A stretch of DNA of 64,000 nt from CAZRXG01 sp964603985. Its GTDB lineage: Bacteria; Chloroflexota; Anaerolineae; Aggregatilineales; UBA3940. Both the position numbers and the translations under genes were made by a program. Each line of letters opens with the position of its first letter. The stretch's first letter is position 1. The DNA lies in NCBI GenBank assembly GCA_964603985.1, contig CAZRXG010000021.1, positions 4,731 through 68,730 on the forward strand, written 5' to 3'. The notes beneath the pieces were generated by a model. That model made no database searches and was not told where the DNA came from. It saw nothing but the letters and a program-made list of their open reading frames with translations. This document shows positions 41,224-48,956 of this stretch, one piece after another.

Positions 41224-41589
41224 CTATATCCACCATGTCTGATTCTTCATGTCGTCCGGCATTCCAGCTTCGTACAGGGTTCGCAATTCTCCGGCAATCA
41301 ACCTGCTATTCTTGCGGTGGTGGGGGTAGATATACACAATACCGGGATGATCCTGCCCACCTGCCAGCCAATCTCGAAACATCGGGGCGAAATCCGTGAT
41401 GTTGCCGGTGACCAGCACGTATCCGCGCTCAACCGCATAAGCGAAGTGGTCAGGATCGTCGGCACTGCGCATCCCGGCTTCATTGGCCGTCACGATCCCG
41501 ACACCAAGATCACGTGCGATTCTGATCGCCGGGCCGTTCACGTCCTCGTCGGTGTAGAAAACGATTCTCGGTGTGGCATCCTCTTGCAT
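41224..41589 (-). CDS. DUF5615 PIN-like toxin
   Basis: 121 residues. PIN-like (Mut7-C-like) fold: IVFYTDEDVNGPAIRIARDL with first acidic residues, GVGIVTANEAGM, DPDHFAYAVERGYVLVTGNI and TDFAPMFRDW. The Asp residues in YTDEDV and TDF fit a metal-dependent RNase site. It would be held in check by the DUF433 partner. The toxin gene comes first in the transcript, while in most DUF433/DUF5615 pairs I know of the antitoxin precedes. An SD-like sequence upstream is weak. Confidence 0.83.
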   Translation of the reverse strand: MQEDATPRIVFYTDEDVNGPAIRIARDLGVGIVTANEAGMRSADDPDHFAYAVERGYVLVTGNITDFAPMFRDWLAGGQDHPGIVYIYPHHRKNSRLIAGELRTLYEAGMPDDMKNQTWWI

Positions 41590-41691
41590 GGCTTGCCGCC
41601 TGAGTTGGATGGTTCACTCTGATTATAGTTGCGAAAACGCAACCCGGCAAGTATTTCACGCGGGGCGGCTGACGCGGCAGGGGACGCCTGT

Positions 41692-42120
41692 CTACTTGCG
41701 CTCGATGGTGACCGTGTAGGCGTTCGAGCGGCCCGGCACCTGGCGGCAGTCGGTCATCTCCCAGGGGATGGGCACCGACTCGACCAACAACTGGCAGTGT
41801 ATCGCCAGGTCTTCGGAGACGATCTCCACCGGGCCGGAGTAAACGGCGGTCAGCCGGATCGTGCCGTCTTCGAGTTCGGTCAGGGTAGGCTCGCCCTTGA
41901 TTTCGGTGCCCAGGTAGGTGCTCCACTCCTTCATCGCGTCGATGCCGTCGGAGGCCAGCGTCTCGACCTGGGTCTCGTGGACGGTTGACTTCACCGTCGG
42001 CCCGGCCAGTCGAAGCGCACCCAGGATCAGCAGGCCAATGCTGACCCCCAGAATGACGACGATCAACCCCCAGTTGGGGCCCCGCCTGCGTCTGCGCGGC
42101 GGTGCTTGCTGTGAAGTCAT
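41692..42120 (-). CDS. Hypothetical single-pass membrane protein
   Basis: 142 residues. A basic cytoplasmic head (PPRRRRRGPNWG) is followed by one membrane helix (LIVVILGVSIGLLILGALRL) and an extracytoplasmic domain of ~105 residues containing two Cys (AIHCQLLVES, EMTDCRQVPG) that could form a disulfide. The domain is beta-rich and unfamiliar to me. ATG 42120 is preceded by GGAGG at a good distance. It lies 103 bp upstream of the toxin-antitoxin pair, on the same strand, but a functional link is not indicated. Confidence 0.7.
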   Translation of the reverse strand: MTSQQAPPRRRRRGPNWGLIVVILGVSIGLLILGALRLAGPTVKSTVHETQVETLASDGIDAMKEWSTYLGTEIKGEPTLTELEDGTIRLTAVYSGPVEIVSEDLAIHCQLLVESVPIPWEMTDCRQVPGRSNAYTVTIERK

Positions 42121-42388
42121 GGCGTTCCTCCACTCGAATGTGGTTTAGGCTGAGTGTACCACAGGTCAATCGGCCCGGCGACGCGCTCGCCGCCCGGACG
42201 GTCGTTCCTTTGCTCACTCTGGAGCCCACTCTGCGTGCCTATTGTATCACAGGCCGGGCGGCGATCACTACGAACCGGGATACAAAACGCGCGGGGCACA
42301 CAGGACATCATCCCCGCCGGGGATTGACACCGCTGATGGCTCTGGCCCATACTATGTGAAACATTTATAGCCACAGGAGGAAGTGACC

Positions 42389-42823
42389 ATGACGACGGTC
42401 GAGCACAGTGTTTTTATCAATGCGTCGAGCGAAGAGATCGACGCCGTCACGCTGGATGCCTGGCGGCTGCCGGAGTGGTACGTCGGCATCGAGGAGGCCG
42501 TGCCGGACGACCTCTACCCGGAGCCGGGCGGTGTGGCGCAACTGGTCTACAAGGTGGCGGGGGCGACGTTCGACATCACCATGACGGCGATTGAGTTGAC
42601 ACGCGGCGAGGGGGCCGCCTACCGGATGGAAGGCATGATCAACGGAACCAACCGCTGGACGTACGAGCCGGAGGGCGATGGGTTCTGGGTCACGGCCACC
42701 TTCGAGTACGAGATGCCGGGCGGCGTGCTGGGCCAGATCGCCGACCGGATGGTGGTCGAGAAGATGAATGCCGAGAACCTGGCTGAAAGCCTCGAAAGGC
42801 TGAAAGCGGTGGTGGAAGGGTAG
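42389..42823 (+). CDS. SRPBCC (START-like) family protein
   Basis: 144 residues. Pattern of a polyketide-cyclase/START-like fold: VEHSVFINASSEEIDAVTLD, AWRLPEWYVGIEEAVPDD, GVAQLVYKVAGATFDITMTA, and a long C-terminal helix IADRMVVEKMNAENLAESLE. Such small domains form a hydrophobic cavity for lipids or aromatic ligands; the ligand is unknown. Start at ATG 42389 is chosen because AGGAGG lies 8 bases upstream; a GTG at 42383 is less suited. Monocistronic, convergent with the NBR1-type lipoprotein gene. Confidence 0.85.
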   Translation: MTTVEHSVFINASSEEIDAVTLDAWRLPEWYVGIEEAVPDDLYPEPGGVAQLVYKVAGATFDITMTAIELTRGEGAAYRMEGMINGTNRWTYEPEGDGFWVTATFEYEMPGGVLGQIADRMVVEKMNAENLAESLERLKAVVEG

Positions 42824-42856
42824 CCACCGCGCCGGGAACCGTGCAGCCGGACGCCC

Positions 42857-43849
42857 CTAATCCAGTTGGAAGTCCCAGCCGAAGTCGACGCCGGTGCGTG
42901 ACTCACCCTCGCCCAGCGTGACCGTGACCGCCGCCACGCCCTGATCGGCGTCGGGCGGATAGGTCCAGCCGCCGGGGATCAGCACCGTCGAGTTGGCCGG
43001 GCTGAGCGCGTTGATGCTGACGCAGTACGTGCCCGCCGCCAGGCCGACGAAGGCATACATGCCGTCGGCGTTGGTGACGAACGTCACCGCGCTCTCGCCG
43101 CTGGCCGGGCACGCGGCGCGCCGGAGATCGACCACGACGCTCTGGAGGCGCTCCTCGCCGCTGTCAAAGAGACCGTTGGCGCGGTAGCCCATCTCCTCGT
43201 CCTCGACGCAGCCCTCGGAAGGCGTCTGGCCGTCGGGCACCGAGCAGTGATCGTCCCACACGATCCCGCTGATTGCCCCCAGTGACGTGCTGCCCGCGAT
43301 GGGCGTGGGCGTCGGGGGAGACTCGTCCTCCCTGGCGGCGGCTGCGGTGATGATCACGTAGGGCGTCCCGCCGAAGAGAGTCCCATCCGGGTCGCGCATC
43401 TGGAAGGCGGCGACCTGCTCGCTGCCGACCGGCGCGTCGACCGACAGTTGCAGCGACACGCTGATCTCGATCTCCTCGCCGGGCTGCACGCTCGGCAGCG
43501 GGACAGGCCCGGCGGCGAACAGCTTATCTCCCCCGGTCTGGACGAGCGCGTAGCGGGCATCCCAGGGACAGGTGCCGTTGTTGCGCAGCCGCCAGGTTTT
43601 GACGAACACCTCGCCGACCTCGATGAGTGTGCCGTCGGGGATGGTGACATCGGCGACGAACTCCGAGTCGGGCACGCATGCAGGCGTAGGCTCCTCGGTG
43701 GGTTCGGGGGTGATGGTCGGCCCGGTGGTCGGGGTGGGCGGCAGCGTGGGAATATCGGTGGCCTGCGCGCCCGCGTTGCACGCGATGGCGGCCAGCACCA
43801 GAGCCAGCAGCGGCCACACCGCGCGGCGATGGGTGCTTATTCTTCGCAT
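42857..43849 (-). CDS. Lipoprotein with NBR1-type Ig-like domain and SdrD-like domain
   Basis: 330 residues. Signal with lipobox LAAIAC; a Pro/Thr stalk; an NBR1-like central domain (SEFVADVTIPDGTLIEVGEV, FVKTWRLRNNGTCPWDARYA) of ~110 residues; then a segment GIVWDDHCSVPDGQTPSEGC and a carboxypeptidase-regulatory/SdrD B-like domain (LQSVVVDLRRAACPASGESA, YAFVGLAAGTYCVSINAL). Paired Cys suggest disulfides outside the cell. Such NBR1-Ig lipoproteins are frequent in Chloroflexota; ligands are not established. It may be co-transcribed with the next membrane protein (36 bp apart on the same strand). Confidence 0.87.
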   Translation of the reverse strand: MRRISTHRRAVWPLLALVLAAIACNAGAQATDIPTLPPTPTTGPTITPEPTEEPTPACVPDSEFVADVTIPDGTLIEVGEVFVKTWRLRNNGTCPWDARYALVQTGGDKLFAAGPVPLPSVQPGEEIEISVSLQLSVDAPVGSEQVAAFQMRDPDGTLFGGTPYVIITAAAAREDESPPTPTPIAGSTSLGAISGIVWDDHCSVPDGQTPSEGCVEDEEMGYRANGLFDSGEERLQSVVVDLRRAACPASGESAVTFVTNADGMYAFVGLAAGTYCVSINALSPANSTVLIPGGWTYPPDADQGVAAVTVTLGEGESRTGVDFGWDFQLD

Positions 43850-43885
43850 GTCTCATCTCTTCCTGCTCACCCCGCAGCGCAAACG

Positions 43886-45286
43886 TCAAAAAGCAAGTAT
43901 CACGGGCGCGACGGCCAGTGTGCCGCTGACAATCAGCACGATCACCACCAGGCCGATCACCAGCGCGACCAGCCCCGCGATCACGCCGATCACCAGTGCG
44001 ACCGGGGCCTGCTGGACGACCGTCTGGTAGGTGATCACGTCGTCCCCGGCGATGGTCACCTGCCCCCCCACGTCGCCGCCGACGCTCACGCTGATCTCGT
44101 CGTCGCCGCCGGGGGCCTCGTGCGGCGTGGGGGCCGTCGGGCGCTCCTCGCGGCGTGCCTGCACGAAGCGCAAAGCCCCTGTCAGCGCCCCGCCTGCCCC
44201 ACCGACGGCAGCCAGCGCAGCGACGATCACGCCCAGTGGGGCGGGGCCGCCGCTAAACAGGCCGCGTCTGGCGCGCACCACTTCGATCTGAAGAGGGACA
44301 GTGTTGGTCTCCTGGTTGAAAGGCGTGCCGTCGCTGCGGATATACGGCAGGTAAATGTAGATCTCCAGCCGGTTGATCCCCAGCGCCTCCTCGCCAACGG
44401 GGGTGATGTTCCACTTCCACCAGTTGACGGCGTTCGGATAGAGACGGCGCAGGCCGCCGGGCGGCACCGCGTCGGCGCGGAAGCGGCTCAAATCCACGCC
44501 GCGCAGCCCGGCCCCCATGTACTCGCGCACCACCACAAACTGGCTCTCGATCAGCGGGAGCGGCGAGGGCGTCGGGCGAGGAGTGCTAAACAGGGGTGTG
44601 GGCGACGGCAGGGGGTGGGGTGTGTCCTGGCTCGTGACCGCGTCAACCTGGATTTCAAGCCGGATCTCGCCCGTCTCGCCGAGCGCGATCTGTTCCGGCG
44701 CGTAGACGCGCACCCGCCCCGCGCCCAATCTCTCCCCGGACTCGTCGTAGATGACGAAGTCGCGCGCGAGCATCGCAACCGAGGGCGGCATCTCCTGTGG
44801 CGCGGCGTCGGGCGGTGGGGGCGGCGGCCCGGCGGTCGCGGTGGACGAGTCGGCGGTGGCCCGGTCGTCGTAGATGGAAGCGACCTGTGTGGCCGTACGG
44901 ATGAGCGGGTTCTCGGTTGGCTGAGGGGAGGGCTCTTTGGTGGGCGCTGGGGGGGGGGACGCCGGGGCAGGCTCTGGGGCGGGTGAGGGGGTCATCTCCC
45001 CACCGAGGGGCGTGACTTCAGTTATTCTGGCAGTGGGCGTGGGGGGTAATACAGGCACCCCAGAGCCGGAGGGCAGGGGCGGCTCAGCCTCCTCTGCGGG
45101 CGCCTCCTCGGCCGGGAGGAGCGCGGTCGGCGTCGGGGTGAGGGTCACGTGCAGGGCGGGCCTCGTGACTGTCTCCGGCGTAGGCTCACCCCCGAAGAGC
45201 ACCCCGCTCAGCGCGACGCACGCCCCTATAAGGCCGAGCAGTGCCAACACCAACACCCGCCAGGCTCCGTTTGACTGTCTGGCCAT
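43886..45286 (-). CDS. Large membrane-anchored protein with Pro-rich region, unknown function
   Basis: 466 residues. An N-terminal membrane anchor (VLVLALLGLIGACVALSGVL), long Pro/Thr/Glu low-complexity stretches to ~150, a beta-rich external domain of ~150 residues (IALGETGEIRLEIQVDAVTS, LEIYIYLPYI), and two C-terminal hydrophobic segments (GVIVAALAAVGGAGGALTGA and a long LVIGVIAGLVALVIGLVVIV). I do not recognise the external domain. The start at 45286 (MARQSNGAW) has GGAGGGG upstream; a longer frame to 45352 lacks one. It sits upstream of the NBR1-type lipoprotein gene. Confidence 0.7.
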   Translation of the reverse strand: MARQSNGAWRVLVLALLGLIGACVALSGVLFGGEPTPETVTRPALHVTLTPTPTALLPAEEAPAEEAEPPLPSGSGVPVLPPTPTARITEVTPLGGEMTPSPAPEPAPASPPPAPTKEPSPQPTENPLIRTATQVASIYDDRATADSSTATAGPPPPPPDAAPQEMPPSVAMLARDFVIYDESGERLGAGRVRVYAPEQIALGETGEIRLEIQVDAVTSQDTPHPLPSPTPLFSTPRPTPSPLPLIESQFVVVREYMGAGLRGVDLSRFRADAVPPGGLRRLYPNAVNWWKWNITPVGEEALGINRLEIYIYLPYIRSDGTPFNQETNTVPLQIEVVRARRGLFSGGPAPLGVIVAALAAVGGAGGALTGALRFVQARREERPTAPTPHEAPGGDDEISVSVGGDVGGQVTIAGDDVITYQTVVQQAPVALVIGVIAGLVALVIGLVVIVLIVSGTLAVAPVILAF

Positions 45287-45387
45287 GCAACCCCTCCTGC
45301 TTCGGTCGGCGATCTGTGGGTGAATTAAACACCGGTGGCGGGGTGAAGTCAAGCGGGGCCGGGTGCGCGGATGGAATGTTGGAAGTA

Positions 45388-45424
45388 TAAACTAGTTTAC
45401 AAATTAAACCAAATATGCTATACT
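45388..45424 (+). promoter_or_regulatory. Sigma-70 promoter with operator palindrome
   Basis: TTTACA (45396-45401), a 17-bp spacer and TATACT (45419-45424) form a near-consensus promoter for the membrane protein/regulator pair. A perfect 12-bp palindrome TAAACTAGTTTA (45388-45399) overlaps the -35 box, so repression by the co-encoded winged-helix protein is plausible. Confidence 0.75.
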
Positions 45425-45469
45425 GTCCGCAGAAACGTGATCCGCTCAGTTTGCATGGAGGATGGATAG

Positions 45470-46153
45470 ATGGATGCCGGTCCCAACGTCGAGAAGCTGA
45501 TTCGTGAGACGAAGCGATATGAGTTCGCCGATGGCCTGCGCGACCTGCAAATGGCCGTCGTGTGGGCTGCTATGGGTGTAACCACGTGGTTTGTGCTTGA
45601 GCGCGCGGAGGTATGGTTTCCCTTCGTCCTTCGCCTGGCGGACGCCGTCGGCAGGTGGGCCAGGTGGATGAGCATGCTGCTGGTCTTTGTGCCCGCCATT
45701 CTGGCGTTTGGCGCGCTCGCCCTGGTAGCCTACGCCCGGCGGCGGTGGCTGTGGCGTGAAAGCGGCTGGGTCAGGCCCCTGCGCCAGATGGTGCCGCGTC
45801 AGGCGGCGGTGATCTCGACGGCCATCGGGCTGGGGATTATTCTCCTTGGCTATGTGCTGTACCGCCTGGGGGTGGCCGGTGAGCTGTTCGCCTTGCAGAT
45901 GCTGGTGCTGGCTGCGAGCTGGATGACGGGATATACCATGATCGCGCTCGGTCGGCACCTCGATCTGCCGCGCTACGTCTGGCTCGGCGTGATCGGCGGG
46001 CTGGTTTCAACGCCGATGCCGTTCCTTCCCCTCACATTTGGGCAGACGTGGCTGGCTTTTGGGATATGGTGGGGGCTGGTGCTGGCGGCCAGCGGTCTGG
46101 TCACGCTGCGGCACAGGCTGACCACCATGCGGGAGGTGGGCGGTGACGGATGA
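45470..46153 (+). CDS. Polytopic membrane protein paired with a winged-helix regulator
   Basis: 227 residues with about six membrane helices (e.g. MAVVWAAMGVTTWFVLE, SMLLVFVPAILAFGALALVA, VISTAIGLGIILLGYVLYRL, MLVLAASWMTGYTMIAL, WLGVIGGLVSTPMPFLPLTF). Family not recognised; membrane-protein/HTH pairs of this type are often annotated DUF-only. GGAGGATGGATAG precedes the ATG. Its 3' end overlaps the regulator gene by 11 bp, so the pair forms a translationally coupled operon driven from the promoter at 45396. It may be the sensor or the target of the regulator. Confidence 0.75.
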   Translation: MDAGPNVEKLIRETKRYEFADGLRDLQMAVVWAAMGVTTWFVLERAEVWFPFVLRLADAVGRWARWMSMLLVFVPAILAFGALALVAYARRRWLWRESGWVRPLRQMVPRQAAVISTAIGLGIILLGYVLYRLGVAGELFALQMLVLAASWMTGYTMIALGRHLDLPRYVWLGVIGGLVSTPMPFLPLTFGQTWLAFGIWWGLVLAASGLVTLRHRLTTMREVGGDG

Positions 46154-46457
46154 AATCAAGGACATCGCCGACTTCGACCGGCTGATCCACGCGCCTGCGC
46201 GCCTGGCGATCATGGCGGTGCTCTCCGCCTGTGAAAGCGCGGATTTCACCTATCTGCTGAACGCCACCGGCCTGACTAAAGGCAACCTCTCGGCCAACCT
46301 GAGCAGGCTTGAAGACGGCGGTTACATCGCCATCACCAAGGGCTTCAAGGGCAAATACCCCAACACGTCCTGCTCCCTGACGGCGGAGGGGCGGCGCGCC
46401 TTCAACGCGTACCGCAAGCAGTATCTGGCGCTGGCCCGACACTTCGAACAGGAGTGA
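46143..46457 (+). CDS. Winged-helix transcriptional regulator (MarR/HTH_34-like)
   Basis: 104 residues. DNA-binding fold: LIHAPARLAIMAVLSACESA, FTYLLNATGLTKGNLSANLS, RLEDGGYIAITKGFKGKYPN, SLTAEGRRAFNAYRKQY. The pattern (LTKGNLSANLSRLEDGGYI) is that of one-domain regulators of the HTH_34 group that lie next to membrane proteins. A GTG start at 46143 with GGGAGG upstream is used. It is likely to bind the palindrome in its own operon promoter at 45388; the effector is unknown. Confidence 0.88.
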   Translation: MTDEIKDIADFDRLIHAPARLAIMAVLSACESADFTYLLNATGLTKGNLSANLSRLEDGGYIAITKGFKGKYPNTSCSLTAEGRRAFNAYRKQYLALARHFEQE

Positions 46458-46470
46458 CGGCCTATAGACG

Positions 46471-46587
46471 CCGGTGCTCCGTTGACCTGAATATTGCAGA
46501 TTGTGGGGCTGCCCTCACCCATCTCGGAGGGAGGTGGGTGAGGGCTTGAGCAGCAACTCGTCAAAAACCGGCTTCATAGAGCATTAG
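46471..46587 (-). mobile_element. 117-bp MITE-like element, copy 2 (inverted)
   Basis: Exactly 117 bp and homologous throughout to copy 1 at 699-815 in reverse orientation (AATATTGCAG, CCCTCACCC hairpin, TGAGCAGCAACTCG). Ends are less perfect: CTAATGCTCTAT versus CCGGTGCTCCGT. The CTAA at the 46587 end includes the TAA stop of the minus-strand LOG-family gene, just as copy 1 supplies a neighbour's stop. Confidence 0.65.
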
Positions 46588-47156
46588 AACCACTTGCGCT
46601 CCAACCGGGGCGGGCGGTAGGTCTCGATGTAGGCCAGCGCGTCCTCCACGTCGGGCGCGACGTGATAGAGCTGCCGGAAGGCGGGCTTGGAGAACCGCTC
46701 GGCAAACAGGCGCTCGAACAGCGCCAGAAGCGGATCGAAGAAGCCGTTCACGTTGAGAAAGACCACCGGCCTGGTGTGGAAGCCCAACTGCTTCAGCGTC
46801 AGGATCTCCAACGCCTCCTCAAGCGTGCCGAAGCCGCCCGGCAGCGTGACGAAGGCGTCGGCCTGCGCCTCCATGATGGCCTTACGCTCGCGCAGATCCC
46901 CGGTGACGATCAGCTCGTCGGCGCCGTCATACGCCAGCCCGGCAGCATGCAGCACTTCGGGGATCACGCCGATCACCTGACCGCCGTTCTCGTGCGCCGT
47001 GCGGGCGGCGATCCCCATCAGGCCAATGTTCGCCCCGCCGTAGATCAGCTTCCAGCCCCGGCGGGCTATTTGAGCACCCAACGTCCTGGCCGCGTCGGCG
47101 TAAACCGAGTCGACGGCACCGCTGGACGAACAGTACACACAGATCACCTGCTCCAT
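46584..47156 (-). CDS. LOG-family (TIGR00730) Rossmann protein, cytokinin-riboside phosphoribohydrolase-like
   Basis: 190 residues. The family hallmark PGGFGTLEEALEILTLKQLG is intact, with ICVYCSSSGAVDSVYADAAR and KLIYGGANIGLMGIAARTAH. Relatives hydrolyse nucleoside 5'-monophosphates to base and ribose 5-phosphate; in bacteria the role is general nucleotide salvage more than hormone synthesis. Soluble and likely dimeric. Its last residues KWF-stop end within the terminus of the 117-bp element, so the C-terminus may have been trimmed by insertion. The GNAT gene on the same strand ends 32 bp upstream. Confidence 0.92.
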   Translation of the reverse strand: MEQVICVYCSSSGAVDSVYADAARTLGAQIARRGWKLIYGGANIGLMGIAARTAHENGGQVIGVIPEVLHAAGLAYDGADELIVTGDLRERKAIMEAQADAFVTLPGGFGTLEEALEILTLKQLGFHTRPVVFLNVNGFFDPLLALFERLFAERFSKPAFRQLYHVAPDVEDALAYIETYRPPRLERKWF

Positions 47157-47188
47157 GATAGCCTCACCTGCGTTCCTATCTCGCTCCG

Positions 47189-48229
47189 CTATTCAAGGGA
47201 CCGCGTGCTCAGGTCGGCGCCGGGACGCAGCTCCCTCTCAAAGACATCGTACCGCTTGGCGACGCGCATCCCGGCCTTCTCGTAGAGGCGGATTGCGCCG
47301 GTCAGACTGCGGGCGTCGACGCCCAACCCGACGTGGGGTTTGCCGCGCCGGTGAAGCTCGCCAAAGGCGTGCCGCAGCAGTGCCAGCCCCAGTCCCTTAC
47401 GCCGCCAGGGACGCCGCACGCCCAGGCTTTGTACCCAGCCCATATCGGGGTCCTCCTCGGCTTCAGGTGAGCACAGCACCACGCCCGCGATCTCGCCGCC
47501 GTCCATCGCGATGAACCACAGCGACGGGTCGAAGTTGGGGTTGTTCTCGATCCAGTGCATCCACTCTTCGTACACCTTGTCAAACGGCTGCTCGACGTAC
47601 CCCCAGTGATCCCTGAACGCCTCGTTCTCGGCCTCGATCAGCGCGCGCTCGTCCTGTCCGCGCACCATCGCGCGCACCATGATCCCGTCGGGCCACTGCG
47701 GCGCGGGCGGTGCCTCGTCGAGGTCGATGACCATGGTGTAGGTACACCGCACCGGTTCGAACCTGTGTCGGCGGATCACGTCGATAGCCGCCCGATCCTC
47801 GTGGATGGCGTAGGTCGCCAGCACAACGCGCGCCCCGGCGGGGGCTTTCGAGAGGGATTGGTGCGCCCGACTCCCGGCCCATTCGAGCAGGTGGGCCAGG
47901 ATGCCCCGCTCGCGGTGGTCGGGATGTACGCTGCACCAGCTTTTCATGCGAACGCACGGCTCGTCGATGTCGAAGAAATCCGCATAGCCGACCAGCCGAC
48001 CACCCGGCGCGAACACCAGCCGGACGCCGGTGGCCGGGTCGAAGCCGGGCACCTCCCACTCCAGGCGCAGAACTTCGGTCGAGGTTTCATCCCGACCGGT
48101 CAGTGCCTGCGAGCAGGCGTTGAGCAGGGTGGCGGCAGCCTCAACGTCATCTATCGCCGCCGGGCGGGCAGTGTAGCCCATCGGAAGGGGCGTTCGCATC
48201 CTATAGTTCTCCGACGTTTCCAACGTCAT
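47189..48229 (-). CDS. Tandem-GNAT acetyltransferase
   Basis: 346 residues, long enough for two GNAT domains. The N-terminal half (TARPAAIDDVEAAATLLNAC, WCSVHPDHRERGILAHLLEW) and the C-terminal half (GIMVRAMVRGQDERALIEAE, WVQSLGVRRPWRRKGLGLAL, GLGVDARSLTGAIRLYEKAG) each carry an acetyl-CoA loop, the second (RRPWRRKGLG) being the better. Double-GNAT enzymes include mycothiol synthase-like and peptide-acetylating types; no substrate can be assigned. GGAGATAACC precedes the ATG. Two terminator-like hairpins and a small peptide gene lie upstream. Confidence 0.88.
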   Translation of the reverse strand: MTLETSENYRMRTPLPMGYTARPAAIDDVEAAATLLNACSQALTGRDETSTEVLRLEWEVPGFDPATGVRLVFAPGGRLVGYADFFDIDEPCVRMKSWCSVHPDHRERGILAHLLEWAGSRAHQSLSKAPAGARVVLATYAIHEDRAAIDVIRRHRFEPVRCTYTMVIDLDEAPPAPQWPDGIMVRAMVRGQDERALIEAENEAFRDHWGYVEQPFDKVYEEWMHWIENNPNFDPSLWFIAMDGGEIAGVVLCSPEAEEDPDMGWVQSLGVRRPWRRKGLGLALLRHAFGELHRRGKPHVGLGVDARSLTGAIRLYEKAGMRVAKRYDVFERELRPGADLSTRSLE

Positions 48230-48251
48230 GGTTATCTCCAGTCAAACAAAA

Positions 48252-48276
48252 CGGCCACGGGGTTTACCCGCAGCCG
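48252..48276 (-). terminator. Second of two terminator-like hairpins upstream of the tandem-GNAT gene
   Basis: On the minus strand CGGCTGCGGG / CCCCGTGGCCG pairs imperfectly around TAAA, followed by TTTTGTTTG. Together with the hairpin at 48291-48323 it lies between the peptide gene and the GNAT start, so read-through may be controlled. Confidence 0.55.
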
Positions 48277-48323
48277 GTGCAAACAAACAAAAACAGCCAC
48301 GGGCCTTGTGAAGCACACCCGTG
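48275..48323 (-). terminator. Intrinsic terminator after the 29-residue peptide gene
   Basis: On the minus strand AGCCACGGG and CCCGTGGCT (48291-48323) form a perfect 9-bp stem, followed by GTTTTTGTTTGTTTG. Confidence 0.8.
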
Positions 48324-48354
48324 GCTGCGAGATTCCTCGCTCAGTCAGAGACGG

Positions 48355-48444
48355 TCAACAGGCGCACTCCACCCATGCACAACCCAACCCACCATTGGGG
48401 GGTGTGCGTTTCTGGGTGTTGACGTAGAGTGCTCCGGTAAACAA
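48355..48444 (-). CDS. Probable 29-residue small peptide gene
   Basis: A TTG start at 48444 lies six bases after AAAGGAGG, opens 29 codons and stops at TGA. The peptide begins MFTGALYV, has TPPNGGLGC in the middle and ends VECAC, with three Cys in the last nine residues. An excellent promoter (TTGACA, 16 bp, TATCCT at 48473-48500) and an intrinsic terminator at 48291-48323 frame it, so a short transcript devoted to it is likely. It could be a leader peptide, a RiPP-like precursor or a small stand-alone protein. The alternative GTG frame overlaps the SD and is rejected. Confidence 0.55.
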   Translation of the reverse strand: MFTGALYVNTQKRTPPNGGLGCAWVECAC

Positions 48445-48472
48445 ACTGCACCTCCTTTAACTGCGCGCACTA

Positions 48473-48500
48473 AGGATACCACAACCGGGCGCGATGTCAA
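48473..48500 (-). promoter_or_regulatory. Sigma-70 promoter of the small peptide gene
   Basis: TTGACA at 48500-48495, a 16-bp spacer and TATCCT at 48478-48473 on the minus strand; predicted start near 48466, 22 nt before the TTG codon. Confidence 0.75.
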
Positions 48501-48662
48501 AGGCTCCTTTTGGTTGGGCGCGCAAACAGGCTGGCGATGTACGCCCCCTCGGCTGTGCATTTTTGGGTCGTCGCCCCGCGTGACACTTGTAGTATAATGG
48601 CTGTAATGCCGCCGGGGGTTTCACAGCGGCATCGAACAGGCAAGTGGGGAGGATACGTCGCT

Positions 48663-48929
48663 ATGTCTGAGGAGATCCAGCCTATCGGGGCAGTGACGCA
48701 CTACTTTGGCAAGATCGGCGTGGCGGTCGTCAGCCTGGAGGGCAGTGTTGCCCTCGGCGACTGGGTGCAGTTCTACGGCAACAGCACCGACTTCGTCCAG
48801 CAGGTTGAGAGTATGCAGGTCAACCACCAGCCCATCGAAGCAGCCGGGCCGGGAGATGAAGTCGCCATGCTGGTCAACGACAAGGTCCGCAAGGGCGACT
48901 GGGTGTACCCCTACTATCCGGAAGAGTAG
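48663..48929 (+). CDS. EF-Tu domain II-like small protein
   Basis: 88 residues. The single domain IGAVTHYFGKIGVAVVSLEG, SVALGDWVQFYGNSTDFVQQ, VESMQVNHQPIEAAGPGDEV, AMLVNDKVRKGDWVYPYYP follows the beta-barrel of translation-factor domain II without a GTPase domain. Such proteins are commonly annotated 'translation elongation factor-like' and their role is unknown. The start at 48663 was selected since GGGAGGATA lies before it and the sequence from M-S-E-E is conserved-looking. A TATAAT box with TG extension sits near 48593-48598. Confidence 0.87.
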   Translation: MSEEIQPIGAVTHYFGKIGVAVVSLEGSVALGDWVQFYGNSTDFVQQVESMQVNHQPIEAAGPGDEVAMLVNDKVRKGDWVYPYYPEE

Positions 48930-48956
48930 CCCGCCCAGACTGCACGCAACCTCATA

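Noticed and set aside
48345..48560. 71-codon minus-strand frame overlapping the peptide gene
   Set aside because: It starts upstream of the predicted transcription start and has no SD; the TTG frame fits all signals better.
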